Shown piece by piece: positions 47,879 to 60,599 of a DNA stretch of 64,000 bases. Origin of the DNA: Coccinella septempunctata (lineage: Eukaryota > Arthropoda > Insecta > Coleoptera > Coccinellidae); NCBI RefSeq assembly GCF_907165205.1, contig NC_058196.1, forward strand, positions 27,012,501 to 27,076,500, read 5' to 3'. The position numbers were made by a program, and so were the translations under genes. The notes beneath the pieces are model-generated. The model saw only the letters and a program-made list of their open reading frames with translations, made no database searches and was not told where the DNA came from. Within the stretch, counting starts at the first letter, position 1. The number at the start of each line of letters is the position of its first letter.

Positions 47879-49243
47879 TATATTCTCAATTTCGTGAGCT
47901 ATTTATAATATTCGTTAATATCCTATATACAATAAAAAAGCGTTCACAATACAAATAATAATTACTGCTATCATACGAATAAAAATCAATATAACACAAT
48001 AAAAACATAGAAACTTCTTAATCTTTGAAGAATGACAATGACAAGTATTTCGTCAACACGAAATACTTGACAGTTTGCTAACGAAAGGAACGAACGAACT
48101 CACCCATTAATAAGATCGCCAAATATATTTATATTAAAATGTATTTTGAAGCCATAAATACCAACTACAAATAACCTCGACATGAGGTACCTACATGAAA
48201 TACTAATTGCAAATTACATTTTTGAGGTGATTAATTTACGAATACCAAATGCGAAATTTTGATAGCAAGTAATTTAAATACTTCCCTACCCCTATAATTT
48301 TTATTTTATTGTTACTTGCTGAAACTATTTGAATCGACCATAAAAAAGTAAAATTTGGACGTGATTACCCTTTGAACTCAGAAAAAATGACAAAAGAAAA
48401 AAGAAAAATTAGAAAGATAAAAAAATTTCCGATGAACAATGAAATGCATTATTATCATTTGGGATGTGAATAAACCATTTAAATCGACCTTAAAAAATGT
48501 ACGACTCACGAACCGGTACGATTATGGCGGCCATGCCCTATGAACGAAAAAACAATAACATAAAATAAAATGTAAATTGAATAAAAAATAAAAAAAACTA
48601 ACAAAAATAAAACTCATTATTGTCACAAAAATTGTCTCAAAATCCTTCGATAGCGTATTAGAAAAAAAAAGCGACACATTTGCATGAGCCCATCGCCCAG
48701 CCCCCCTCCCGATCACGTCGATGCCGAGGCGGCAATCGTAAATCAAGCAGGCCCTATCGTGTCAGCCGAAATTCGAGATATTCATCCTGTTTTCGCAAAA
48801 CGGGAAGGACTCGGGGATTCGGTTTTTCTTTCCGACTCTCTCGCGATAAACCCAAGTATTCCGCAAGACGGATGTGCTTTTCCATTATTCATTTTAGGGT
48901 AGATTATTCGAAAGATAAGTTATATTGCAATTGTGGAAGTCATTTGGCGAGCAATGGCTGCCGCCGAGCGTTTGATGCATGGCACATTCGCAGACGCCGA
49001 CGATTGTCGGTTTTTCTTTCCTTCCACCATGCACACACACACACTCGACGTCGCAGTTATCGTGACTGGGAAAACGGGAAAACGGCGAAAACCGCGACGC
49101 GATTAGCATAATTCGATTAGTGTTCGGTCTTTTTTGTTTTCGCTCTCCGCTGATTAAAGTCTGAGCTATGGGCGAGCGATGGAACCTTGTATCAATTATA
49201 CGACGTTTGCGCAAAACTAAACCGCCTATACCGATGAGTCTGC
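47879..49243. other. Ubx intron, part 11
   Basis: AT-rich sequence to about 48500, then a GC-richer unique island at 48660-49210. The longest open frame of the window (143 codons, 48680-49111, plus) lies here. It is Arg-rich and low in hydrophobics, spans a (CA)n run and matches no family, so I do not call it a gene. ATGGCGGCCAT, two opposed PHO cores, is at 48523-48533. Confidence 0.45.
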
Positions 49244-49330
49244 GACAGTAGATTCTTGAGGTCAAGAGAAACACTTTTTTCCTTTACCATTTTTTCCAAA
49301 TCGGCCCGGTTTAAGAGATACATAAAAAAA
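49244..49330 (-). mobile_element. Family A MITE copy 9 (end fragment)
   Basis: Only the inverted-end block CAGTAGATTCTTGAGGTCAA, ACCATTTTTTCCAAATCGG and AGAGATACAT remains. It gives way to poly(A/T) tracts. Confidence 0.8.
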
Positions 49331-52298
49331 AATTTTTTTATTTATTTTATTTTTTTACAATTTTTTTTTTATTTACAAGCTTATATTCATATTTTATCGG
49401 ATTTGAAATTTTCGATGCTAAGTGTACGTAAAAATAACTGAGATAAATCTTATTCTAGATTTTTCGTGCTATTTTCACAGAACTAAAAAAAATAATCTAA
49501 GTATTGGATAAACGCTGCTGTTTTGGATTCACCGAATTTAACTTTCCTAGGAAATTCAGAGAATCTTCTTCAAACTACCTCCACTTCTGGGGAGTCAAGT
49601 TTTCTTGAATATACTTTATTGAGCGACTAGATATACAGTTCACATTTCTTATATGTATATCTTTCAACGTGACTTCCCAAATTTCTCCGAAAAACTATCA
49701 TCTCGAAGATAAACTTCTGATGCATATGATTCGTATCTGCTATTCCGGCATCTAGGAGAATTGGAGGGTGAAAATCAGGCAGTCGACAAGGGTGCAATAT
49801 AATGTCACGGTCTAATAGACACTCAATTGTTGGCCAGCTCCAAGGAATCTTCTTTACGATGCTCTTTCCTTCTTCTTCCTGCGTGGAAATGAAACGAGAA
49901 GTATTTGTTGTTGTTTTCCATGCGTCCAACGACATTATAAAGGGAGATGAAGATGTCTACCTCAGAGTTGGATCGATAGAATAAATTTAATTTAAAAAAA
50001 AATTCAAATCGAAAACACGAGAATGATTATTTTTTATGACATCAGGTACTTGTTACAAATATCGGTCGATATCATTATCGCAACTATGCCCATAATCGAT
50101 CACCCCCCTGCGTGACAACATGCAGTGGAGACTTGCACCTCGTACATAAAATTGCAAATGAAAATGAAGATAACATGACGTACTAGACTGCACTCCCTAG
50201 CACGTTATTTTCTTTTTCCGTTTCCGTCCGCCATTTTTCAAGTCTTAATGAAGTCCTGCCTGCGTGTCAGTTTTTTTTTTCGAAAAATATGCCTTAATGG
50301 GGTTAATTGAATAAAGTCGGTTTTCAACGGGTCGTAAACATCAGCCCGCATTTCTTTGTTGATGGATCTCTGATGTGGGACAATTTAATGCGGCTGCAAC
50401 CGTGAACAACCATTAGTTCGATGGGTTGATAAATATTCAAGAAAAATCCATGGAATTGAATAAATAATCCCAATAAATTTTTTTATATGAACCGCAGTTT
50501 ATTTACCACTATGAAAATTAAAATAAAAAAAATAACCAGAATAAAAACACAATTTTTGAGATTTTTTCGACTATTTCTCTTGAATAATTCTAGGAGAGCC
50601 AAAACGAATAATGAAAAAATGCCTTCTTCGAACTGAAATATTTTTCACAGATCCAACAATTAAAAATGAAATATTTACATATGTCGATTTTTTTCTTTTC
50701 AAGGAATGAGAACTGATAAAATTGATGTAATTTTTCAAATACCTTCATTCCCCAGAATCAGTTTCATTTCAGAAAAATGTTGCATCTTTATTTCATTTTT
50801 TTTTATTCATTTTTTTCGGCTGTTAAATTTGCTTCGCCTTACTATGTAATTTCTCTGAGGTGTTTTGTAGTAGACATTCAGTTTCCACGAAGATATCTAT
50901 GAATATCGGAAAGATTTAAAAATATCTTTTAAATTAATTAGAAAAATTTTCTATTATATTTGTCATTCTTTACTCGATGTATACGAGTTTTTGGAAGAAT
51001 TTTTTATGGAAACAGTTTTCTTATTTTTTGGGGGGGCTTCAAGATACCCAACGTTTCTTCACCACAATTTTGTCATAAGATTCGGTACAGAAAAATGTTG
51101 TTGAAATTTTTTTGAATGAGAAATCAATGAGCCCCCTCTCATTATTGAATTTTTCAATGAAAATACGATAATTTTTAAAATGCAATCCTGATTTTTAACG
51201 ACTATTCCTGAAGCTCTTACAGCAGCTATAGCTCTGAAAATTGAATAATAATGTTCTACTGGACATTAAAAAAAAACAAACTCGTAGGAAGCGTAATTGA
51301 ATAAAAAAGTTTTTTTCAAAATTTTTTTTTGCCCTATAGGATATTTGTTTTTTCTGTTCATTTTATAGGTATATTGTAAACTATTAATTTATACACAGTA
51401 TATTATATACACAAGTATGTATATTATCAAACAGATAGGTTGGGAATGATTCTAGGCTAGAAACAAACCGCATTTACACACCAGAGACCTCGTTAATTCA
51501 AAGATGTCGACCAAAGAGAGAGAATGATGTAAAATGTGGGACGCCATCGTTCATTCTGTGGGAAAATTAGAAACTCGTAAAGAAATTGCTACACATTTCG
51601 TATCTATAGTCCTATAAAAGGCATCATCGAATAAACGTATCTGGATTGGCGAGCTTGTTAATGTCGGTGCCCTGGAAAAAATCGCCTCTAATTAAATAAT
51701 GCAACCGTCGCAGAAATAATGCGGTCTGGAAGGCTCCTCGAGCGCTGCAAGAACTTGCACCTGCCCTCCACAACCGGACTGTTCCGGTCGCCACTTTGAC
51801 GTTTTTACTGTCGCAAATATTTTAATAATATTAAATAATTCCACGACCACAAACCATTCCGAGATGATAAATCGGCCCGACCGGCCGATTTCTTTCTTTT
51901 GTTTCGGTCCGGATCGCCAAGATGGCGACGGGCGGCGTTGCCAAATCAGCAGAGCCACGTCGAAAAATTACCGATTCGAACTGACCGCTAAATCGTTTGG
52001 ATCGTATTTGTCTCATTATCTTAATTAATCATTTCGCCAAAGTCTTCAGATACTAGTGTCAGATGGCGCTAGGTTGTATTACTTCACCATATCAGTTCGT
52101 CGAGGTATGAGTTGTGTTGCCCTGACGAGGTGAAATGACACCGGAACCATGGCCAGCATCTACCTTTTCTCGACGAAATGGTATTTCTGTTGATAAGTTG
52201 GGTGATGTTGGACCTAAATCGTAAAATTTGTTGTTTTTATATCCGTTATATTGATGTGATTGCTCAAATAGATCCCAATACGACCAAGTGTAACCCTA
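49331..52298. other. Ubx intron, part 12
   Basis: AT-rich spacer with T/A runs at 49330-49500 and 50450-51450. GC-moderate unique islands lie at 50030-50440 and 51480-52200; the latter contains AAGATGGCG at 51919-51927. Frames at 49627-49984 and 51692-52016 are unrecognised. Confidence 0.42.
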
Positions 52299-53110
52299 CA
52301 GGGAGTTTTCAAAGGTGAGGCTTTTTTTTTGACAGAAAGTAGAACACATGAAAATAAGTTGTTTAACCAGAAATTGTCTATATAAAATATCCAGGATGGC
52401 TGAGATACAACCCCTAGTTCGACAAAATTTCATTGAATTTCATGTACGGGACTGTGGAAGGTGACACCGGCATCGCAAAAACGAAACAAAACATAAACGT
52501 ATGGCTGGACAATTAATGGTTCAGTACCAAGTTCATCGAATTAGATGCATCAGGTCTTTTTGTGAGAGAATCATAACTGTTGTATCGTGCAATTTAGGGT
52601 GAAAAAAAATGCGTAGAAAATCGAGGCAGTTTCTAGATAGTGCTTATGTTAGTTATGTTGAAAAAGTGATATGATATTTCCCTATTTGATCCCATTTTTA
52701 CGACGATTGTTGGAATGTTCGAACAAGAAGATTGTGATTCCCATTGTGAAAAAATTCGTGAATAATTCAGACGAATTTTATTGGCGAGATTTTGAAGTAT
52801 TATTCTATTTTTCACACTTGTGTCCTAAGTCTCTTCTGTCAGTCGGTATCGAAATGAGCCATTTCATGAAATCGTGTAAGTTACTAAAAATAATGAAAAC
52901 AATTCGGCAATCCTAAGTTTTTCCCCACTGCTTTGCAATAATTCAGCTAACAACCGTGTAGGTTCGTAGTAGGATCTATTTCAGTAATCATTTTCAATTT
53001 TTTTTTCAACTCTGTCATTTTGAAAGTTTTGTATAGGTGATTTTTGGTGAAACGCTTCATTTTGACCAGTTCTACTGTTGAAAAAAAAGCTCCACCTCAA
53101 ATACACCCTG
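52299..53110 (+). mobile_element. Family B element copy 3 (full length, 812 bp)
   Basis: It begins TA-CAGGGAGTTTTCAAAGGTGA and ends GCTCCACCTCAAATACACCCTG-TA, giving imperfect inverted ends of about 35-40 bp. The interior matches copies 1 and 2. Ends of the same type as family A, with an unrelated interior, suggest a shared transposase. No frame is conserved among the three copies. Confidence 0.9.
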
Positions 53111-55343
53111 TATGCTGTAATATATTGAGCATAGTAGTTGTGGGTATCATAACTCCGTCTTGAATATTCTATCTAGACGTTCTTTGTTGGTATGATTCAT
53201 TTGGATGAGTGCTACATTGTGTCAAAGAAGGAGGCCCTACTTTGAGAACATCCTGAATTTATTTATCGATTCATTTATCTATTTGTTAGTTATTGACACT
53301 CAATTATGGCCCAATTACTCTCAATTTTCAGTGATATTCTAGACCAAAACTGCTCAGTCGTCAGGTTCCCAATGAAACTAAATCAGCACCCCAAATATTT
53401 CAAGAAAATTTTAATGATAAGAGCTTTCCGATTGGTTACAGCGTCGGCTCATTCCTACACGAATTGCCACCCAAATTCTTCAGAACTATCTCGAAGAACA
53501 AGGCTAAGTTCTCTAATTAAAATTCCTCAGATTATCGATTTAGCCTAGAGGCAGTCGGAAATTCAAGCCTTGTGTAGGGCAGAGACGCGCGAAAATTCGT
53601 TTACACTCAAACCTACATATTTTCAGGAGCAGATGGATTTAAGTAATTTTTTTCGATGAATGATTCGTGTTTCGCTCGTGGATTTTTCAAGCAACGGTAC
53701 GACAGTCCACGTCCATCTTCGTCCAGCCACTGGCACGCATAAATCCGTCAGTGGAGACTGTTCTCGGTATTTCCACGAGGAATTTTTCAACGATGAAATG
53801 CGTATTGATCCATTAATAAATCCGTCAGAGAGAGAAACATTTCCTTGTTCGCAACTGTACCGCATGTGGAACAAGTTAATAAGATGGATGACAAAGTTAT
53901 GTTGAGCGTTCGAAGAAAGTTGCATAATGTATGGATTAGATACACATTGATAGGTGGTAAAAAATCTCGTTTAAATCATCGGCGGGGAAGCTACGCAAGC
54001 CAGATCCTTGATCGTGATAGAGAGGACGGAGTGAAATATCTCCACGGTCTCTCGAACAACGGAGATGGGCAAGGCTTGGATGAACTCCCGATCTGATAAG
54101 TGGACGGATGCAGCGGAGAAGTTTTCTACCCAATTTCACTAGGAAATTTATCGTCAGGATGGGCACTCACTGAATTAATTTATCGAAAGAAAAAACAAAC
54201 AAATATTCAACTAATAACAGAAGAACTACACAGATGAAAAATTGAATTTGGACAATGGAGTATGATGCAACATGAATTGCTCATCGGTTGTTTCAACTTT
54301 AACAGAGAACAAAAATTTATATTAAGCCTGAAAATTTCGATCTTCTGGCTTGCTAGTATCACTAAATTTGAAAGAGACGACACTATTATTATATAGTATA
54401 CTATCCATAACACAGACTTATTCAGTCTTTCGTAAATCCATCATGAACAATTCCTAAAATATTACTCCTTTAGAAATGTTTCTTTTCCATTCTCTATTCA
54501 TACGAATTCAACGTTTTATCCTGAATTCCTCACGCAAATCCTTCAGGCGCTCCTGCTTATGTTAATACCCTGGCGGTTTCCGCAGAGACATGTGGCCGAC
54601 CAAGATATACGCTCAAACGTCGTGCGAAAACGACGCGTCACTCGGCAAAATGACGTCTCGTTCAACGGAAACATTCGAAAACGTTTAGGGATATTGAAAA
54701 GGGTGCATTCGAAATTTGGACAGCGAGTTCGACTGGAAGGAGTGTGTGCGTATCACAAATATGCCATTATGCATGAGATGAGTCAGATAACGTCCAATCT
54801 CTCGATGAAAAATGGATTTGGATTTACGAGCGCGGCTGGAATTGTAAATTCCCTTCATGAACTCCCTCGTGTTCGTGCAAAATCGATACCTATATGAGGT
54901 GGAACTCGAGGGAAAAAATAGGCAGAAGACTTTGAATTTTAGCTTTTCGAAGATGGTACAGAACCCATGAGTAGTACGACAATGAAAAACTCGAATTATC
55001 CAGGCAAAGTAGTCATCACAACAAGGAAACAATTGAAATGACAATAAAAAATATAAAAATAGAAAAAAGTTTAAAAAATATACAAAACAAAATTTCTATC
55101 GAAAAAACACTACCTAAGTTAGCTTTATTACTTTTTTTCATGAATAATGAATGAGGTAAACTAATATAGAATAATGAAAATGTGATCAAGTGGGAGTCCA
55201 CGACAATAAATCGGGATTTACTCGAGCATCGGGTAGACCTTGTGGATTCTGAAGTTTAGATAGTAGAAGGAAAAAAGGTTCTATGATGAATGTACTTTCA
55301 GTGGTGGGGAAAGCGTCTGCAGGTTTTCAAAAATAGTCAGGTT
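53111..55343. other. Ubx intron, part 13
   Basis: Mixed unique sequence. Frames at 53623-53925, 53845-54166 and 54559-54897 (112 codons, plus) match no family I know. A GC-moderate segment is at 54540-54900. Confidence 0.4.
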
Positions 55344-56241
55344 TACATACTCGAGCGTGTCAGATTAACGTACTGTATATGCCCGACATGTCTCTGATAA
55401 TAAATTCATGTTAATCTGACAGTTTGCGTGGTGGAGTTGAAAAAGGTAAAAAATAATTTTCGAACGTGTCAGATTTTCAGTGGATATGTTAATTGGACCC
55501 ATAGGAAGTTACGTGAAGCAAGGTCATTGCCGATCCTTTGAAAATGTAGAAAATATCATTACTTGTAGATACTCGAGCGTGTCAGATTTTTATACAGATG
55601 GTTAATCTCGGTGTTGCAGACTTGTTGAGCCATAAATCTGACACTTATCATGGGGGTTTTCTTAATCTGACAGTTTGAAGATGATAACAAAGCACTTTTG
55701 TTTAAATATCTTCCTTCCTGTACCTCTAATCGTTTTTGTATGCATTATGAAAATTGTAGATAATAAAATTCTATACAACTTTCGTCTGAAGCAATTTTAC
55801 ACACTCTTAACTCAATGTAGAAACCCAGTCTAATACACATTCATCGCCATATATCTCGAAAACGGTCAAACGTAGAAAAAATTGCTTCGGACAAAATTTG
55901 TAGAAAATGTTATGCTTAACAACTTTTATGATGAATGCGAAAACAATTTGAAGCCCAGGAAAGCAGATAATTCAAGGAAACTCCTTTTTGTGACCTTTAT
56001 TGTCAATTTTTATTGTTTCGGCTTGCTGAAACTGTCAGATTATATTTTTTCTGTTATTCTTGACTCATAAGCTTCCATATGAGAAAAAAGCCACCACACT
56101 CGGAATGTATGACGTATTTTTTTGCAAGTTTGACGCCCTAACCACACATTTTCGTCACCCTTTAATTGTCAGACTAAGAAAATATACTTTACAACATCTA
56201 ATTAACCACATATATATTAATCTGACACGCTCGAGTATGTA
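55344..56241. mobile_element. Element with 25-bp inverted ends and internal TGTCAGATT repeats (898 bp)
   Basis: TACATACTCGAGCGTGTCAG continues to ATTAA at the left end (55344-55368). It is exactly mirrored at the right end by TTAATCTGACACGCTCGAGT, then ATGTA (to 56241). The CGAGCGTGTCAGATT unit recurs directly at about 55461 (variant GAACGTG) and 55571. Short CTGACA/TGTCAG copies lie near 55415, 55625, 55665 and 56035. Subterminal repeats of the terminal motif usually bind a transposase. It has no recognised ORF. It is unlike families A-E. Confidence 0.87.
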
Positions 56242-58179
56242 GTACAATAATCTCTTTTTTTAACTAATCAGACAGTTCTAACAGTTTCCTATCTTCGTCG
56301 CCAATTTTGCAAATTAAACACTGAAACCAGCCGAAGACAAGCAGGAAGCCTCCCAATGAGCAAACAACAGTTGCGCGATCTTATCGCAGATGCAGAACGA
56401 AAGACGAGAGCTTCAAGACGCGTCTTCGAGATGATCCCCTTTCCAGTCAGAGCGAATACGTTAAGGTGGCTTCAGACGTCTTCCCCAAGTCCGGAACGGG
56501 ATTTAGGAGTTCCGTTCATTGCCGAAGTTCGAGTTTCCTGCGGGATCAGGACTAACTCCGAATATCTCAGAAGTCCGTCACACATCCGCCCAGATTTACA
56601 TCTGCCCCGGCTACAATATGGACGTCGGAGCGTTACCATAACTTAAGGAAATCCCTAGGAAGATTTTCGAGGCAGCAGAGTACTCTAGATTCTTCAGAGG
56701 GCGAGGAAACTGGGAACTTTCAATTGCTCAGTTCACGAGCGATCTTGATTCATATATTCCACCGAATTTTCTATGCATATATGTAAACGATCACAGAATT
56801 AACGACGTTTCTTTTCGTAACGCGGCCTCGGGTATGGAGGGCGCAGAAACCAAACGGCGCATAGAGCGGATGGCCCAAGAGCCACAGAAAACGAACCGGG
56901 AGATTGATCATGTGATATGTACTCACGAGTGCCATTGTAGCGGTTAATTACCAGTTAACAGGGTGCAGGCTATAAACTTCCAGTCACTCCCCACGTTTGG
57001 GCGTCTCTCTCTTACCTGGAACAGAACAAAACGCGTTATCAGAGGCGTCAACGTTGAATAATCGACCCTTATAGATGTTACGTATAAAATGGGAAACAAT
57101 AACCTCGTAAATTCGGATAAAGATCGGGACGGGATGGGATTTGAATTGTGTGGTCCTGGGACGGTTAATCATCGGAAATATGGTAGTAGTAGCTCGCCTC
57201 TGCGGCTCCTACAAGGGTATCTGTTTGGAATGTCTGCCGGATTAGTACCTCTTTCGCTATCGGAACCGTTAATCAACCGAGGAAACGAAAGAATTAACAG
57301 TCAACACGTTTCTTATTTTTTTGGAACTACAGAATAATTTTATTTAAGTCGAATTGTGAAGAAAATAAATATATAATAATTCTAATTGATAATTTGATCG
57401 ACAATTTATTTATGTTTCATTTCACTAAAAACAAATCTATATATGTGAGTACAAAATTCATTTGTTCTAAAAATGATATAAAAAAACATTGGGACGAATG
57501 AGGAGATAATAATTATACAGAATGATTTTTTTATCATTTTTACATTGAATTAATTTAATTTATTCGAAATAAATCTATATGGAGATACATAAAAATAATA
57601 TTTTATTTAATAAATATATTTTTGATTTTTTAACCTTAGCACATTCATTTAAATATTTTTTTCATGCACAATATCATTTGCAAAATTATTTAAAAAATAA
57701 ATAAAATACCTCCAATTTTCTTGAATAAACATACTATGTATGTACTATATTGTCCTCGATGAAAATGAGGATTTAAATTCTCTATAAATTTTGCAAAAAA
57801 ACAAGTTGACTTTTTACAGTAATTTACGTTTCGTTATAGGTATTTTTTACTATTTTATGATATTGTAATATCTGGCAGTATTTTTTTTGAGACCCTATAC
57901 ATCTTTATGAATAAAAATGGAACCATATTTTGATTTGTTGATTTTATTCATTTTCTTATAAACCTTCCTCATAATTCTTAGAAGGTTCTTACAGCAGAAA
58001 AATTCGGAAAAAATGTTTGGGAAATCGGGAAAATCCAGAACACTTAATTGGAGTCTATTAAGAAATAGATCACAAAACATAATCAAAAAATAACTTACTT
58101 CCTCATATGTATAAAAAATTTGGAAAAATATATTAAAACTGTTTTTATCCGTTAATTACGTACCCTCAGTTTTTATAAT

Positions 58180-58600
58180 GAAGAATATCATGGCGTTCAT
58201 TGTGGATGGACTGTATGACGATTTCCACACATTAATTCAACAAACAATCGAGTTCTGCTAACGACAAAATTGACAATCGTACACGAAGTTGCCACTCGAA
58301 ATGAGGATCGATTAGGAAGTACTCATTAAATCCGTAATTACACGATCATTTCCATAAATTAATGCACAAAATTACACCTCTGCCCGGAGTTATGATAATA
58401 CGCATGAGGTATTACAATTTAATTACAACTCTTATTCAATTCATGCCGCACGCGGCCACGCCCACGCCTTTTGTACGGCGTTTAGTTATGGAATCAATTA
58501 CCGCTTAATATTCAGCGAAATATTCGTGAAGAGGAGTTTGAATTATTTTTCGAATCGAGAATTTATAGCTGCACAAAAGCAGCAACGATTTATTATTTTT
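58180..58600. promoter_or_regulatory. Candidate intronic enhancer island
   Basis: Unique sequence dense in homeodomain-type cores (CCGTAATTACACG, CCATAAATTAATGC, CAATTTAATTACAAC, GGAATCAATTACCGC). It also has GGCCACGCCCACGCC at 58454-58468, a KLF/Sp-type GC box. The alternation of AT cores and GC boxes is typical of developmental enhancers. Activity is inference. Confidence 0.35.
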
Positions 58601-59866
58601 GATCTCCAGAAAGAATTTTTTTATTTCTGGACAATTTTCTTTGAATGAATCGAATATTGATAGAATAAAACATGGATGTACATATATTTTATCGGATTAT
58701 AATATAATACCTAACTTCCTTTTTTTATTATTTTTTTTTATTTCTTTTTTCTTTTTATATCTGAGTTTTTCTTTAGTCTGAGAAAAAATTGCTACATTTG
58801 AAAGAATTCACTATGTGGAATAAACTACGAATCAATACAATGCCCATAGATTCATTCAATATTGACTCAATACAGAAAAAAATAAATAAAAATAAAAATT
58901 AAAAAACTCCGTTATCATGAATTTACATAATTTCATATAAAGTAACAAAGTAATCATCGAAAGAATGTAGAAAAATACTGTAATTTCGATACGATAGCAG
59001 CAGTTAATGATATACTCAAACATCAAATTTGGCACAGTATATACACAGGGAGCCTTGAGATTTATCCCCGTGACTAATTTATCTTACCCGGTTCCAACGC
59101 TAATTCACACTGAAAGATATATTAAACTATAGGAGCGGGTCTTCGAGATCGTAAGTCGAGTTGCGGGGAATTTATAAAATATTCCAGTGATAAAGACGAC
59201 GGTGGTGAAATCAGAACAAGCGAGAGGGACAGAGAGAGAGCAAACGAAGACATCTGTAAGAGTAATCTTCCTTCAAGATACGATATTATTACGTACGACT
59301 GAGCTGTAAATTAACTGCCGCGTCTTGAGATATTTGTGACTGTTAATTATCCGGAAAAAGAAGCATTGGTCCAGCGATGCGGTGAGATAGGGATGGAAAA
59401 GTCTTTTTTTATTCGTAAGATATTGACTAGCTATAATGAGAATGAATTTGAGGCATTGCAAGCTCAAGTTTGTGCTCATTCAATCACCCTAAACTGATAT
59501 TGTTTATCACTGCAGATTCAAAAAAACTAAAAAATTCAACAACGATTCAAAAAAATATCAAATGATTTGATGCAAAAAATCTTGTACGATCTAATTATCT
59601 TTATCGAGAGTATGAGTGAAAAAAAAATCATAAAATAGACAAGAGTAAAGGATAAATATTGCACTTGAAAACTCACTCTTTTGCTTGACAAGTGATGTAT
59701 AACTGTCCGAGATTTTTCTGAAGGTTTTTGTTGAATCAAGTAGGGAGAATCACTAAAAAACCAGATGATGGTACACTAACAGATGCCCACTTTTAGCTCA
59801 TTCTCACAGGATCAACACAATTATTACAACTACAAACAAACCGGAACATAATAGTAACCATATGAT

Positions 59867-60309
59867 GGTAAAAAACGAAATTTTTGTGAAAGTTTGTTCC
59901 CTGTGAGGTCCCATCCCCTCATTATCCCACAAACATTTTGCGGGGGTTGTAAATCTGCGAAGTCAAAACTAATTTCTTGCCCCTTTGAAGAATTCCTTCA
60001 GTTATTTATTACAGATGGTAAAAAACAGAATGCGAAATATTCTCTTCGAAATCTATAGAGGACCATAACTTTCTAATGGTTAAAAAACAACCCCGTCTAA
60101 CCGGGTTTTTTACCTTCATCGGAGGGCCATAATGGGACAGTAAAAAACGTAAAAATCGAACTTTCACCGGAGGTATCTATGCTCCTTTAGATACGGTTTT
60201 TTCGGAAAAATTGAAATTTCACGCTTTCTAAACCACCTCAATCGTGCAAAAACGGAGTAACAAACACTGACCCAATTTTTCGACAGGTAAAAAACAGCCG
60301 GTAAAAAAT
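59867..60309. repeat. Irregularly spaced GGTAAAAAAC motif cluster
   Basis: GGTAAAAAAC or one-base variants occur at about 59867, 60017, 60078, 60138, 60285 and 60300 on the plus strand, and once on the minus strand at 60105-60114. The spacing is not periodic. It may be a decayed element or a protein-binding cluster. Confidence 0.6.
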
Positions 60310-60599
60310 GACCGTCCAACGGTAGTACACAATTGAACCGGTAGTTTTTGTATTTGTGAATTTATTATGAAATGAAAAGGTGAAGAATAGTCCAGCAAAA
60401 GGTATATTCAAAGAAAATGTTGGTCTCTCGAGAGTATGAGGAACCATTATATTCATCCAGATGAAAATAACTGAATTACCTATAATTGCATTGTAGTGTC
60501 CTTCAATAATAAAAACTTGTGAACAAGTTGGCTGTAAGAATAAAGCATTCATTATGTCTCTTCAGATCGATAATTAACATGAGGAATTTATAGAGTGTC

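Larger units (their letters stand above)
56242..60599. other. Ubx intron, part 14
   Basis: Unique GC-moderate island at 56300-57300; AT-rich spacer 57340-58160; island 58180-58600 (listed separately); GC-moderate patch at 59040-59360 with GAGAGGGACAGAGAGAGAGC near 59223-59242. A GTAAAAAAC-rich stretch runs from 59867 to 60309. None of the 60-104 codon frames is recognised. Confidence 0.42.

Noticed and set aside
48680..49111. Longest plus-strand open frame (143 codons)
   Set aside because: Arg/Ser-rich composition from a GC island, includes a (CA)n microsatellite, overlaps another frame at 48684-48902, and shows no recognisable domain or splice context.
54559..54897. 112-codon plus-strand frame
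   Set aside because: No domain recognised, and an opposite-strand frame of similar length overlaps it (54685-55044). Composition is ordinary for non-coding DNA here.
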